Below the pieces are notes generated by a model, which had not been told where the DNA came from, did not search any database, and was given only the letters and a program-made list of their open reading frames with translations. A DNA stretch of 64,000 bases. Source: Streptomyces triculaminicus. GTDB lineage: Bacteria; Actinomycetota; Actinomycetes; Streptomycetales; Streptomycetaceae. Where the stretch lies: assembly GCF_017349075.1 (NCBI RefSeq), contig NZ_JAFMOF010000004.1:124001-188000 (forward strand), given 5' to 3'. Shown here one piece after another: positions 34,266 through 43,801 of the stretch. The translations under genes were made by a program, and so were the position numbers. Positions within the stretch are counted from its first letter, which is position 1, and each line of letters opens with the position of its first letter.

Positions 34266-37200
34266 GTCTGCCGACACCCGAGTACGACGGACGCACCCGC
34301 GACGAGGTCGTCGCCGGCACCGTCGCCGCCGTACGGCGGAAGGTGGGGACCTGGACCGGTCAGGACCGGACGGACCCCGGCCGGGGCCTGATCGAGACGT
34401 GCACCGACATGGTCATGGCTCTGCGCGACCGGCTCAACCTGGCCCCCGACCAGCGCCGGCTGCAGATGCTGCGGCTCCTGGGCGTACGGCCGTACCGGCC
34501 CGCGCCCGCGCAGACCGAGGTCGTCCTCCAGCTCGCCGCGCCGTCGCCCGAGCCGGTGGTCGTCCCCGCGGGCCAGGAGGTCGCCACACGACCGGTGGGG
34601 GAAGCGGAACCGGTCGTCTTCAGCACGCTGACGGAGGCGGCGCTCAACCCCTGTGTCCTCGTCGCCGCCGGGGACTTCGCGGAATCGAGGAAGGCCGACG
34701 GCGCCCTGGAGGGCATGCTGACCGCCTTCGGCCCGGGGGTGGGCCGGACCGTCGAGCCGGGCGGCCCCGCCTTCGCCGGACCGGCCTTCCACCTCAATCT
34801 CCCCTACTTCGGCGACTTCCCGCCGCCCGGGGACGCCTTCGCGGACACCGGCCCGGTGAGCACGGGCGGTGGCGACCCCCCATCCTCGTCGTACGCCCTG
34901 GTCGTCCTGTCGGTACCCGTACCGAGTACGCGCGTGACGCTGGACGTGAGCATGGGCGCCGGTCTCGCACCCAAGGTCGGCACGGGCGTCACCCGGGGGC
35001 ACTGGGAGGCCTGGCAGGGCACGCACTGGACCGGCTGCCGGGTCGTCACGGACACCATGACCGTCCAGGGCCGGCCAGGCAAGGTCACGCTCGACCTTCC
35101 CCCCGCCCACGCGCCCGCCCAGCTCCTGCTCCACCGGGCAGCCGGCGAGGGTGGCAGCGACTCCGTGCAGCGCCTGAGGGACGTCGGGCTGATCCGCTAC
35201 CGCGCCGATGCGGGCCGGAGCCCGCTGACCCGGGTCGCGCTCGACCCGGTGCTCGCCGTCTCCGTCCCCGTCGTCCAGGCAGGGCTGGTACGGAACGAGA
35301 CCCTGGGCACCGCGACGGGCACCCGCGGCGAACGCCTCCGCTTCGCGCATCCGCCGCTGCCCCGCAGCACCGACCCCCTCGTCGTCGAAGCCGTACTCGG
35401 CGAGCGGACCGCACAGTGGACGTATGTCGCCTCGCTCGCCGGATCGGGCCCCGACGACCGGCACTTCACTCTCGACCCGCGCACCGGGGAGGCCGTCTTC
35501 GCGCCCGTCGTGGCCGGCGCCCGGGGGCCACGCCAGCACGGTGCGCCGCTGCCGGCGGGTGCGGTCGTACGGATCCGGCGCTATCTGACCGGCGGCGGCG
35601 CCCGCGGCAACGTACCCGCCCGCACCATCACCGTGCTGCGCACACCGCTGCCGTACGTCTCCTCCGTGACCAATCCCGCACCGGCGGTCGGCGGCACGGA
35701 ACGCGAGAGCGCCGCCGCCTGCGCGACGCGGCTGCCGCTGGGCTCCCCGGTTCCGGAGCGGGCGGTCGTCCCCGTCGACTACGAACAGCTCGCGCTGGCC
35801 GCGTCGGCGGGCATGGCCCGTATCCACCACGTCCGGGACGCACCCGACGACGCGCTCGACCCGGCCCGCAACTACCTGCCGTGGCGGCCCGCCAAGACGG
35901 ACGTCGCCTTCACCCTGGCGCCCGGCACGCCGACGCTTCCCGCAGGGATACAGGTCACCACGGAGGACGACGAGACGGTCTTCACCACGACAAGGGAAGC
36001 CACGCGCGTACCGCCGGACGCGATGGGCGCGGCACGCCTCGGGCTCGTCCCCGGCGTCACCGCCGCCGTCGGGATGTTCGAGGCGGGTGACTACCAGGCG
36101 GACGGGGAGTTCTCCGGGCCCTTCAAAGAGGGCGGTGGGCTGGTACTGGCCCTGGTGGAGATCAAGAAGCCGCATGATCCGGGCCGCCTCACGCTCTGGG
36201 TGACGGCAGGAGGGGACCGCCGGCCGGAGGACCGCATCGCGGTGTCCGTGTTCGCGCCGAGCAAGGCGGCGCCGTGGTGGGACACCGCCGCTCCCCTCGC
36301 CTACGCCTCCGCGCCCGCGCAAGAGATCACTCTGGCGGACGGGACGACGGTCTTTGCCCATCCCGTCCACGTCAGCGGGTCCGCGCGGTGGCAGGCGGCC
36401 GTCGCAGGCGGCGCCCTCGTCAGCACGGCACCGGACGCCGTCGACAGGCAGGGCGAGGGCTTCCCGACCGAAGAAGCCGCATGTTGGATCGCCGTCCAGA
36501 TCCTCGACCCCCATGGCACCCCCACCACGCCGTACACGGTCTACGCCGACTCCGGGACGACGGACCCCGTTCCTGCCGAGCAGTACGAGGAGCACGACCG
36601 GGCACGCGAGCCGTTCTCGTCCACGGACAAGCCCGGTCAGGTCTACCCCCTGCTGCACTCCCCGGTGTACGTCCCGGAGAACGAGCGGCTCCCCGAGGTC
36701 CGTGTCGGCAACGAGAACTGGCGTACCGTCACGTCCTTCCACGATTCCCTTGAGAACAGCAAGGACGTGGTCATCAACGCCAGTACGGGCCAGGTCCACT
36801 TCGGCCCGGAGGTGACGGGAGGCCCCTCGGGCACCCGGCAGTACGGCGCCATCCCTCTGCCCCCGGGCACGCCCATCACCGTGGACGGCCCGTACAAGAC
36901 CACGCTCGGCGCGGCGGGCAACGACATCCCTGCGGGCAGGATCAGCCGGCCGAAGAACCCGGACGACGACCGCATCGTCGGCGTGCGCAACATCTCCGCC
37001 TCGCACGGCGGCAAGAACGGCTACACCGACACCAGTGGCGGCAGCACCCAGGCCGGCGTGACGCTGATGGTCGTCCCCTTCGTGACCGCCGACGAGCGGG
37101 GCTGGTTCCCGTTCCACATGCTCACCCCCACCCGCGACGCCTGCGACACCTTGCGCCGCTCCCTGCGCGCCTGCCAGCCGGAGGGCGTTCCGGTGTGGCT

Positions 37201-37564
37201 GAAGCAGCCCGTCTACCACGGCATCCGTATCGATGCCCGGATCGTTCCCGCGGACTACCGCACCGCCGACGAACGCGCCGAGCTCCGCGCCGCCGCGGAA
37301 CGCGCCCTGTACCGGTACTTCAGCCCCGTCGGCGGCGGCCCGGACGGCACCGGATGGCCGCTGGGGCGCCCGGTGTACGCGGGCGAGGCGTTCCGGGTCC
37401 TGGAACAGGTGCCGGGGGTGGGCCGCGTCGCCACGGCCGAGCTCGTCCCGGTCGATCCGCTCGACGGCTCGGCGTCGGACCCCGTCGTACGGATCCGCTG
37501 CGGGCCCGGCGAGACCGTGTACTCCGTCGAACACCGAGTCACCGTCGCGGAGGTGCCCTCATGA
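34262..37564 (+). CDS. Large baseplate J-like protein (Afp12-like, 1100 aa)
   Basis: 1100 residues, beginning with the wedge dimerisation segment (TDPGRGLIETCTDMVMALRD). A long beta-rich central region contains several jelly-roll-like modules, then a C-terminus (RYFSPVGGGPDGTGWPLGR, PVYAGEAFRVLEQVPGVGRV) nearly identical in pattern to that of the 731-residue J-like protein. That shared module shows the two wedge proteins are paralogues, as Afp11 and Afp12 are. The size exceeds many homologues because of repeated central domains. No frameshift is visible. The stop overlaps the propeller ATG (ATGA). Confidence 0.88.
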   Translation: MSLPTPEYDGRTRDEVVAGTVAAVRRKVGTWTGQDRTDPGRGLIETCTDMVMALRDRLNLAPDQRRLQMLRLLGVRPYRPAPAQTEVVLQLAAPSPEPVVVPAGQEVATRPVGEAEPVVFSTLTEAALNPCVLVAAGDFAESRKADGALEGMLTAFGPGVGRTVEPGGPAFAGPAFHLNLPYFGDFPPPGDAFADTGPVSTGGGDPPSSSYALVVLSVPVPSTRVTLDVSMGAGLAPKVGTGVTRGHWEAWQGTHWTGCRVVTDTMTVQGRPGKVTLDLPPAHAPAQLLLHRAAGEGGSDSVQRLRDVGLIRYRADAGRSPLTRVALDPVLAVSVPVVQAGLVRNETLGTATGTRGERLRFAHPPLPRSTDPLVVEAVLGERTAQWTYVASLAGSGPDDRHFTLDPRTGEAVFAPVVAGARGPRQHGAPLPAGAVVRIRRYLTGGGARGNVPARTITVLRTPLPYVSSVTNPAPAVGGTERESAAACATRLPLGSPVPERAVVPVDYEQLALAASAGMARIHHVRDAPDDALDPARNYLPWRPAKTDVAFTLAPGTPTLPAGIQVTTEDDETVFTTTREATRVPPDAMGAARLGLVPGVTAAVGMFEAGDYQADGEFSGPFKEGGGLVLALVEIKKPHDPGRLTLWVTAGGDRRPEDRIAVSVFAPSKAAPWWDTAAPLAYASAPAQEITLADGTTVFAHPVHVSGSARWQAAVAGGALVSTAPDAVDRQGEGFPTEEAACWIAVQILDPHGTPTTPYTVYADSGTTDPVPAEQYEEHDRAREPFSSTDKPGQVYPLLHSPVYVPENERLPEVRVGNENWRTVTSFHDSLENSKDVVINASTGQVHFGPEVTGGPSGTRQYGAIPLPPGTPITVDGPYKTTLGAAGNDIPAGRISRPKNPDDDRIVGVRNISASHGGKNGYTDTSGGSTQAGVTLMVVPFVTADERGWFPFHMLTPTRDACDTLRRSLRACQPEGVPVWLKQPVYHGIRIDARIVPADYRTADERAELRAAAERALYRYFSPVGGGPDGTGWPLGRPVYAGEAFRVLEQVPGVGRVATAELVPVDPLDGSASDPVVRIRCGPGETVYSVEHRVTVAEVPS

Positions 37565-40521
37565 GTGACCGGAACGAGCCCTTGCTGGTGGCCCCGGACT
37601 GGGGTGCGGACGCTCTGGCCGTCGTGGACCTCACGGCACCGGAGCGTCCCGAGGTCCGTTTGCCCCTTGTGGGGAGCAATCCACGCGCCGTCGCAGTCAG
37701 TACGGACGGCACCCGGGCCTACGTCGTGAACCACGACAACGGAAAGCTGTCCGTGGTGGACCTCACGGCCCCGGAACACCCGGTGCTGCGTACCGTTCCC
37801 GCCGGGAACAGCCCGTGCGCCGTCGTGGCAGGACTGGTGGACGACCAGGTCTGCGTGGCCGCGTGGGCGGACAGCGAGGTCGTGGTGTTCGACAAGGAAG
37901 GGCAGCGGGGCGCGCCGCTCCCGGTCGGTGGCGGCCCCTGCGCGCTGGCGGCGGCCCCGGGCGGCGGGGCACGACGGGTCTGTGTGATCAACGAGAAGGA
38001 CGCCACGGTGTCGGTGGTCGACGTGAGTCAGGCGGGCGCGCCGTCCGTGAGCGCGACCGTCCGCGTACCCCGGGTCACCCGGGCGGTCGCGGTGGCGCCG
38101 GAAGGACGGTTCGCGTACGTCGCGAGCCGGGGAGAGGGCACGACCGACGGCCAGGTGACGGTGCTGGACCTGGACGCGGACGGCGCGGCGGTGGGTGACC
38201 CCGTGCCCGTCGGGGCCGAGCCCCGTGCCCTGGCGCTCAGCCCTGCCGGCGACCGCCTGTGCGTGGCGAACTACGGCTCGGCGTCCGTCTCCGTCGCCAC
38301 CGTGGACGTGGACAACGGGCGGGTCGGCACCCCCGGCACCGTTCCGGCCGGCGCGCATCCCGTCGCTGTGGCCTTCGCCCCGGACGGCGGAGTGATCCAT
38401 GTCGTGGGCCAGACCTCGGGCATTCTCACGGCCATCCGCGCGGACACCCTCGACCACACGGCCGTTCCGCTGGATGGCGTGCCCGCAGGGGTGGTGTTCG
38501 GCCCGGACGGGCACCACTCCTATGTCACCGACCAGGCCACCGGACAGCTGACCGTCGTGCGGGCCGCCCCGCGCAAGACGGCCGGCATCCCGGCCGGTGC
38601 GGGGTCGAAGCCGGTCAATGCCGCCGTGTCCCCGGACGGCACCTGGGCCTACGCGGCCGACTCCGCATCGGACAAGGTCGCCGTGCTGGACCTCAACGGC
38701 CTCGCCCCGCTCGCCCCGGTCCCCCTCGGGGCCGCGCACAAGCCGTGGGACGTCGCTATCGCGCCCGACCGGGGGTTCGCCTGCGCGACGAGTCCGGAGT
38801 CGTCGCACCTGCTCGTCCTCACCCCGGCCCAGGGGAACGAGCTCGGCACCGGCGGCGACATCACGGTGACCCCGGTCCCCCTGGCGTCCGGCGCACGCCC
38901 GTACGGGGTGGCCGTCACCCCCGACAGCCGGCACGCGGTGACCGCCGACTCCGGTACGGCGACGGTCTCGCTCGTCGACCCGAAGGGCGGTACGCACACG
39001 ATCGATGCCGATGTCGTGGGGTGTCAGGGGCCCACCGGTGCCGCCGTCTCCAAGGACGGTCGGACGCTCTACGTGGCCGACTTCGCCCCCGAACAGCAAG
39101 AGCGGCCGCGCGGGAAGATCGCCGTACTTCAGAGGACAGGTCCGGAAACCTGGGAAGGACAAGACCCCATCGGCACGGGGACAGGCCATCTTTCGGGCCC
39201 GCACGAGATGGCCCTGTCACCCGACGAACGGCGGCTCTACGTCGCCAACTTCGACAGCGGGACCGTCTCGGTCCTCAGCCGGGAGTCGGTGGAAGCCGAC
39301 TGGGGCTTCGAGATGGCCGTGAACAAATCCCCTGCCATGGCGCACGTCTACGGCCTGGCCCTGTCGGCGGACGGAAAGACCCTCTACGTGTCCAACGCCC
39401 CCGCCAACGAGGGAACGGTCGAAGTGTTCGACGTCTCCACCAATCCGGCGACGCATCAGGGAAAGATCCGCGTCACGGGCGACGTGGGCAAACCCCATCT
39501 CGGCCTCGGCCTTGCCCTCTCCCCCGACGGCCGCTACCTCTACGCGGTCGACGCCGAGGACTGGAAGCCGGGAAGCGGGGCGCCGGGCACGGTGTACGGC
39601 ATCCAGCTGGGAGGAGGCGATCAGATGCAGATCGTCGCCACGGCACAGGCTTACATCGACCGGCCCAGTGCGCTGGTCTGCCGGGACGACCGGACCCTGT
39701 ACCTCGTCAACAAGGGCAAGACGAGCCCCGACCCCCGCGAAGCCTGCCTGGCGGTGATCACTCTCAAGGACGACTCGCGACTGGAAGTCGAGAGCACCAA
39801 GACCCGCCCCCTCGACAACAACGACCTCCCGTACTCGACGGCGATCTCCGATGACGGCACCCTGTTCGTCGCCAACTTCACAGGGAAGACGGTGACCGTC
39901 CTCGGGTCCAAGGTGACGCCCGTACTGGTCGGTCAGCCGGGCGCGTCACAGCCGTGGGACGTGGCCGTCACCGACGACGGCGCCTACGCCTACGTCACCG
40001 ACCGCACCGTCGATTCCCTGCGGTGCGTCCGTCTCTCCGACCACCAGGTGACCTCCCTCGACGTGGGCCGGGATCCCATGGGCGTGGCGAGCGACCCGGG
40101 GGGCGGCCTTCGCGCCTATGTCGCCAACCACGGGGACGACAGCATTTCGGTCATCGGCCCCGACGACGCCTCACCGGGCACGCCCAAGGTCGTCGACACC
40201 TGGCAGCATCCACGGATCGCCAAGCCCGAATCGGTGTCGGTATCCGCGGACGGGGCCTGGCTCTTCGTGACCACCGAGAACAGCGGAGAGCTTCTGATGC
40301 TCGACACCCGGACCGGAACGCCCCGCTTCACCGTACCGGCCGGCGAACGGCTCACCGGAAGCGCACCTCACCCGCAGTCCGCGAAGCACCTGGTGTACCT
40401 CGCCGACGAGGCGGGCGCAGCCGTATCGGTGGTCGACACCACGACGCTCGCTCCCCTGGACACGACGACCCCGCTGGGTCTCGACGTACGGCAGGCGGTC
40501 GGCGTGCCGACGGCGAACTGA
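37561..40521 (+). CDS. YVTN-type beta-propeller protein, 986 aa
   Basis: From ATG 37561 the protein consists almost wholly of about 40-50-residue YVTN-like blades: GTRAYVVNHDNGKLSVVDL, GRFAYVASRGEG, GDRLCVANYGSASVSVATV, GTWAYAADSASDKVAVLDL, RRLYVANFDSGTVSVLS, GAYAYVTDRTVDSLRCV. At about 20 blades it should fold as two or three consecutive propellers. There is no signal peptide or membrane segment. Lying between the large baseplate gene and the terminator gene, where other eCIS loci keep tail fibres, it is a candidate target-binding subunit. No Afp13-like fibre was found elsewhere. Confidence 0.85.
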   Translation: MSDRNEPLLVAPDWGADALAVVDLTAPERPEVRLPLVGSNPRAVAVSTDGTRAYVVNHDNGKLSVVDLTAPEHPVLRTVPAGNSPCAVVAGLVDDQVCVAAWADSEVVVFDKEGQRGAPLPVGGGPCALAAAPGGGARRVCVINEKDATVSVVDVSQAGAPSVSATVRVPRVTRAVAVAPEGRFAYVASRGEGTTDGQVTVLDLDADGAAVGDPVPVGAEPRALALSPAGDRLCVANYGSASVSVATVDVDNGRVGTPGTVPAGAHPVAVAFAPDGGVIHVVGQTSGILTAIRADTLDHTAVPLDGVPAGVVFGPDGHHSYVTDQATGQLTVVRAAPRKTAGIPAGAGSKPVNAAVSPDGTWAYAADSASDKVAVLDLNGLAPLAPVPLGAAHKPWDVAIAPDRGFACATSPESSHLLVLTPAQGNELGTGGDITVTPVPLASGARPYGVAVTPDSRHAVTADSGTATVSLVDPKGGTHTIDADVVGCQGPTGAAVSKDGRTLYVADFAPEQQERPRGKIAVLQRTGPETWEGQDPIGTGTGHLSGPHEMALSPDERRLYVANFDSGTVSVLSRESVEADWGFEMAVNKSPAMAHVYGLALSADGKTLYVSNAPANEGTVEVFDVSTNPATHQGKIRVTGDVGKPHLGLGLALSPDGRYLYAVDAEDWKPGSGAPGTVYGIQLGGGDQMQIVATAQAYIDRPSALVCRDDRTLYLVNKGKTSPDPREACLAVITLKDDSRLEVESTKTRPLDNNDLPYSTAISDDGTLFVANFTGKTVTVLGSKVTPVLVGQPGASQPWDVAVTDDGAYAYVTDRTVDSLRCVRLSDHQVTSLDVGRDPMGVASDPGGGLRAYVANHGDDSISVIGPDDASPGTPKVVDTWQHPRIAKPESVSVSADGAWLFVTTENSGELLMLDTRTGTPRFTVPAGERLTGSAPHPQSAKHLVYLADEAGAAVSVVDTTTLAPLDTTTPLGLDVRQAVGVPTAN

Positions 40522-40567
40522 CCGTACCGACTCCACCCACCCCTCCGGCGCGGACAGAGGCACACAG

Positions 40568-41191
40568 ATGATCGAACTGGTCGACGAGGCATTGAAGTCA
40601 CGCGTACAACAGGATGTGACATGGCCGGCGCCGGGTATCCCCGTCACCTTCCAGCCGCCCGGACGCGACGGAGCGCTGGGGGAGACCGCTGGCTCCGAGA
40701 CGGTCGGCATCTACCTGTACGACGTCCGCGAGGACCTGGACCGGCGGCAGACCGGCACCGTCTACCAGTACGACAGGGGAACCATGGGCCTGCCGGACCG
40801 GAAGTCGGCGGAGTTCGACCCGCCGCGCTACGCCCGGCTGTCGTATCTGGTCGCCGCCTGGGCCCCGGACGCTCTCGGCGCCCACCGCATCCTCGGCGAA
40901 CTCCTCGTCGGTTTCGCCAGGAGCCGGATCTTCCCCGTGCCCCTGCCCCCGGAACTGCAGGAAATGGAGCTGTCCGCGCTCCTCGACATCGGCCACCCGC
41001 CCGCCGAGGACCGGGCCCTGACGGAACTGTGGAGCGCGGTGGGTCACACGCTCGTACCCGCCCTGAACGTGACCGTGACCATCCCTCTGCTGTCGTTCCT
41101 CCCGGACAGCTACACCCACTGGGTGACCGGGCCTCCTGTCGTCCGCGAGGTGCTCAAGCCCGGGCCGGGGGCGGACGAGGACGCGCGGTGA
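40568..41191 (+). CDS. DUF4255 tail terminator/cap protein (Afp16-like)
   Basis: 207 residues from ATG 40568. The N-terminal half (MIELVDEALKSRV, IPVTFQPP, GIYLYDVREDL, ARLSYLVAAWAPDALGAHRI) is the DUF4255/Pvc16 N-terminal domain, and SYTHWVTGPPVVREV is a C-terminal strand. In PVC and Afp particles this protein caps the distal end of the tube and sheath and fixes length. The order DUF4255 then AAA+ ATPase is the standard end of eCIS operons. The stop overlaps the ATPase GTG. Confidence 0.92.
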   Translation: MIELVDEALKSRVQQDVTWPAPGIPVTFQPPGRDGALGETAGSETVGIYLYDVREDLDRRQTGTVYQYDRGTMGLPDRKSAEFDPPRYARLSYLVAAWAPDALGAHRILGELLVGFARSRIFPVPLPPELQEMELSALLDIGHPPAEDRALTELWSAVGHTLVPALNVTVTIPLLSFLPDSYTHWVTGPPVVREVLKPGPGADEDAR

Positions 41192-43314
41192 CCGCCACCG
41201 CGCACCCCGGAGCGCCCACCGCCACGGCCGCGGACTGGCTGCTCGCCCGGCTGGCCGTCATCGAGGCCCGTGTGCGGCGCGCGATCGCTCTGCGTACGGG
41301 TGACGAGTCCGTACCCGAGGAGCTCCTGGAGCCGCCGCCCTTCGACCCGTTCCAAGGGCTCTACATCACCGACGGCATGGCCTCGCACCTCCTGGACAGA
41401 CCGGCCGGCCCGCTGATCCCCGCCACCGCGGACGACGCCCTCGCCGCAGCTCTGCGCGCTCGGGAGGACGCGGCCGTGGCGGCCGGGGACGCGCCGCCCG
41501 CGCGCCGCCTCGCCGAGGAGTTCGGGCTGGACGCGCTCGCCCTCGACATGGTGGTGATCGCGCTCGCCCCCGACGTCGACGCCCGGTTCGAGCGCTGCTA
41601 CGGCTACCTCAACGACGACATCACCTGCCGCCACGCCACCACCGGCCTGGCCCTCGCCCTCTGCGACGTCCCGAGCGCCTCGGCGACCGCCCGCCGGGTC
41701 TTCGCGGCCGACGCGCCCCTGCGCGCCGGTGGCCTCATGGGAATCCCGGATGTCTCCCGGCCCTTTCCGACCCGGTCCCTCCGCGTCCCCGACCGGGTCA
41801 CCGCGCACCTGCTGGGCGACGATTCCCTGCCGTCCTGTCTGCGTCACCTGCTGGCCCTGCCCGAACGCGGCCGGCCCTCGGTCGAGGGCCCCGTGGCCGA
41901 AGCCGTGCGGCACCTGACCCGGCTGCTCGCCCACCGCCACCCGGTTTACCTGCGCGACAGCCCGGACGGTACGGCCGAAGCCGTCGCCGAGCCGGCACTG
42001 CGCGCGTGCGGACGGCCCGCGCTCCGTCTGGACCTCGCGGGCCTGGCCCACGAGACGGACCCGGCCGGGTTCGTCCGCGCGGCGCTCCTCGAAGCACGGC
42101 TGCGCGGCCATGGGCTGATCGTCGGCCCCGTCGATTCCGCCGACGCCCGGCACGTACAGGACCTGCTCGCCCCGCTCGCCGGCGCCCCGGTTCCTCTGGT
42201 CCTCACCGGGAGGCAGCCGTGGGACGCCCGCTGGACGGCCGCTCCCCCGGTGCTCGCCGACTGCCCGCCGCTGACGCAGCCCGAGCGCACCGCGCTGTGG
42301 CGGTACGAACTCGGCGCCCACGCCGGCACCGTGACCGACGGGGCGGTGGCCGTCGGCGCCCGGTACCGCCTCGGCCCCGGCCGGATCCGCGCCGTGGCCG
42401 CCGCGGCCGGCCGGCAGGCCGCCGCGCACGGCACCCCCGTCGACGCCGCCGCGGTCCGGGACGCCGCCCGCTCGTGGAACGGCGGCGCGCTCGACCGCCT
42501 CGCCCGGCCCGTACGCCCCGCTGTCGGCTGGGACGATCTGGTGCTGCCCGAGCGGACGCACGAGCAGCTACGGGACCTCGCCCGACGCGTACGCCATCGC
42601 GACCGGGTCCTGGGAGAGTGGCGGATGCGGCCGGGCGGGGGACGCGGACGCGGCGTCACCGCCCTGTTCAGCGGCGGCTCCGGGACCGGCAAGACCCTGG
42701 CGGCGGAGGTCGTGGCCGCCGATCTCGGCCTCGACCTGTATGCCGTCGACCTCGCCACGGTCGTCGACAAGTACATCGGCGAGACCGAGAAGCACCTCGA
42801 ACGGATCTTCACCGAGGCCGACGCCGTCGACGCCGTCCTTCTCTTCGACGAGGCCGACGCCGTCTTCGGCAAGCGCACCGCCACCCACGACGCCCACGAC
42901 CGCTACGCCAACACAGGGACCTCCTACCTCCTCCAGCGCCTGGAGTCCTTCGACGGTCTGGCCCTGCTGACCACCAATATGCACGCCAACATCGACGCGG
43001 CGTTTCTTCGCCGTCTCGACCTCGTCGTCCACTTCCCCGCGCCCGACGATGCCCGGCGCCAAGCCCTGTGGGACCGCTGTCTGGGCCCCGCCGCACCCCG
43101 GGCGGAGGACATCGACCAGGCCGGCCTGGCGGCGCTCGCCTCGGCCTTCGACCTGTCCGGCGGCGCGATCCGCTGCTGCGTCATCACCGCCGCCTACCGG
43201 GCCGCCGACGAGGACCGCCCGCTCACCATGGCGGACCTGCTGGCGGCAGTCCGCGAGGAGTACGCCAAGCTCGGCCGCTATGTGGACGAGTCCCGCTTCC
43301 CCATCGGGGACTGA
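41188..43314 (+). CDS. eCIS AAA+ ATPase (Afp15-like)
   Basis: 708 residues from GTG 41188. The N-terminal 480 residues are a family-specific helical region. The C-terminal AAA+ module has Walker A GGSGTGKT at about 496, Walker B VLLFDEADAVF at about 550, a sensor-1-type LLTTNMHANIDAAFLRRLD, with the arginine finger in RRLD. This cytoplasmic ATPase is the conserved assembly factor of eCIS and is needed for complete particles in characterised systems. It is the last gene of the plus-strand structural operon and faces the sheath genes across a hairpin. Confidence 0.95.
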   Translation: MTATAHPGAPTATAADWLLARLAVIEARVRRAIALRTGDESVPEELLEPPPFDPFQGLYITDGMASHLLDRPAGPLIPATADDALAAALRAREDAAVAAGDAPPARRLAEEFGLDALALDMVVIALAPDVDARFERCYGYLNDDITCRHATTGLALALCDVPSASATARRVFAADAPLRAGGLMGIPDVSRPFPTRSLRVPDRVTAHLLGDDSLPSCLRHLLALPERGRPSVEGPVAEAVRHLTRLLAHRHPVYLRDSPDGTAEAVAEPALRACGRPALRLDLAGLAHETDPAGFVRAALLEARLRGHGLIVGPVDSADARHVQDLLAPLAGAPVPLVLTGRQPWDARWTAAPPVLADCPPLTQPERTALWRYELGAHAGTVTDGAVAVGARYRLGPGRIRAVAAAAGRQAAAHGTPVDAAAVRDAARSWNGGALDRLARPVRPAVGWDDLVLPERTHEQLRDLARRVRHRDRVLGEWRMRPGGGRGRGVTALFSGGSGTGKTLAAEVVAADLGLDLYAVDLATVVDKYIGETEKHLERIFTEADAVDAVLLFDEADAVFGKRTATHDAHDRYANTGTSYLLQRLESFDGLALLTTNMHANIDAAFLRRLDLVVHFPAPDDARRQALWDRCLGPAAPRAEDIDQAGLAALASAFDLSGGAIRCCVITAAYRAADEDRPLTMADLLAAVREEYAKLGRYVDESRFPIGD

Positions 43315-43319
43315 GCGTG

Positions 43320-43359
43320 CCTGAGCCCTTGACCCCTTGTGTGGAGTCAAGGGCTCAGG
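43320..43359. terminator. Bidirectional terminator between convergent eCIS operons
   Basis: A perfect 14-bp inverted repeat, CCTGAGCCCTTGAC at 43320-43333 and its complement at 43346-43359, encloses a 12-base loop. It occupies the 49-bp gap between the ATPase stop (plus strand) and the stop of the small minus-strand gene, so it can end transcription from both sides. Confidence 0.85.
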
Positions 43360-43363
43360 CGGG

Positions 43364-43795
43364 TCAACCGGCCGTCACAGGTCGTACCCGGGGGCAGGTG
43401 AGGATCGCCTTGCCCTGGTACGTGGCCCCGGGGGTGTCCGTGCCGGAGGGGTTGCTCGCCGCTCCCACCACGGTGAAAACCACGTCCAACGGGCCACCGT
43501 TGACGACGACTTCCGTCTCACCCTGACTCGCTCTGGCGTACTTGGCGCGATTCGCCGGGGGAACCTTGAACTCGACGCGTCCAGTTCCCGAGATCGGAAA
43601 GGTCAGTGTCGAGTAGCCGACTGACGGGATGACCCACGACTCGATGTCGTCGGGCACACAGGCGGGGTGCTGTTCGATCCGAAAGCCCGCCGTTCCCCGT
43701 GGCAGGGGGGCGGGGGGAAGCGGTGGAGTGAGCGCTGCCGGCGGATTCAGGGTGAGCGTGACCGTATCGCCCTGCCTCACCACGGTCTTCTGCAC
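43364..43795 (-). CDS. Small beta-rich eCIS protein of unknown function
   Basis: 143 codons from GTG 43795, six bases after the sheath stop and so probably coupled to it. The sequence alternates strands and prolines (DTVTLTLNPPAALTPPLPPA, STLTFPISGTGRVEFKVPP, GPLDVVFTVVG, ATYQGKAILTC) as in a single Ig- or fibronectin-like sandwich, with two cysteines (CVPDD and LTC) that might pair. No known tail family was recognised. As the last gene of the sheath-tube operon it may be a sheath- or tube-decorating subunit. Confidence 0.6.
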   Translation of the reverse strand: MQKTVVRQGDTVTLTLNPPAALTPPLPPAPLPRGTAGFRIEQHPACVPDDIESWVIPSVGYSTLTFPISGTGRVEFKVPPANRAKYARASQGETEVVVNGGPLDVVFTVVGAASNPSGTDTPGATYQGKAILTCPRVRPVTAG

Positions 43796-43801
43796 GGGGC
43801 C

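Noticed and set aside
33968..37534. A 1188-codon open frame on the minus strand
   Set aside because: It is the shadow of the large baseplate gene caused by high GC content; composition is arginine/glycine/aspartate-rich and motif-free.
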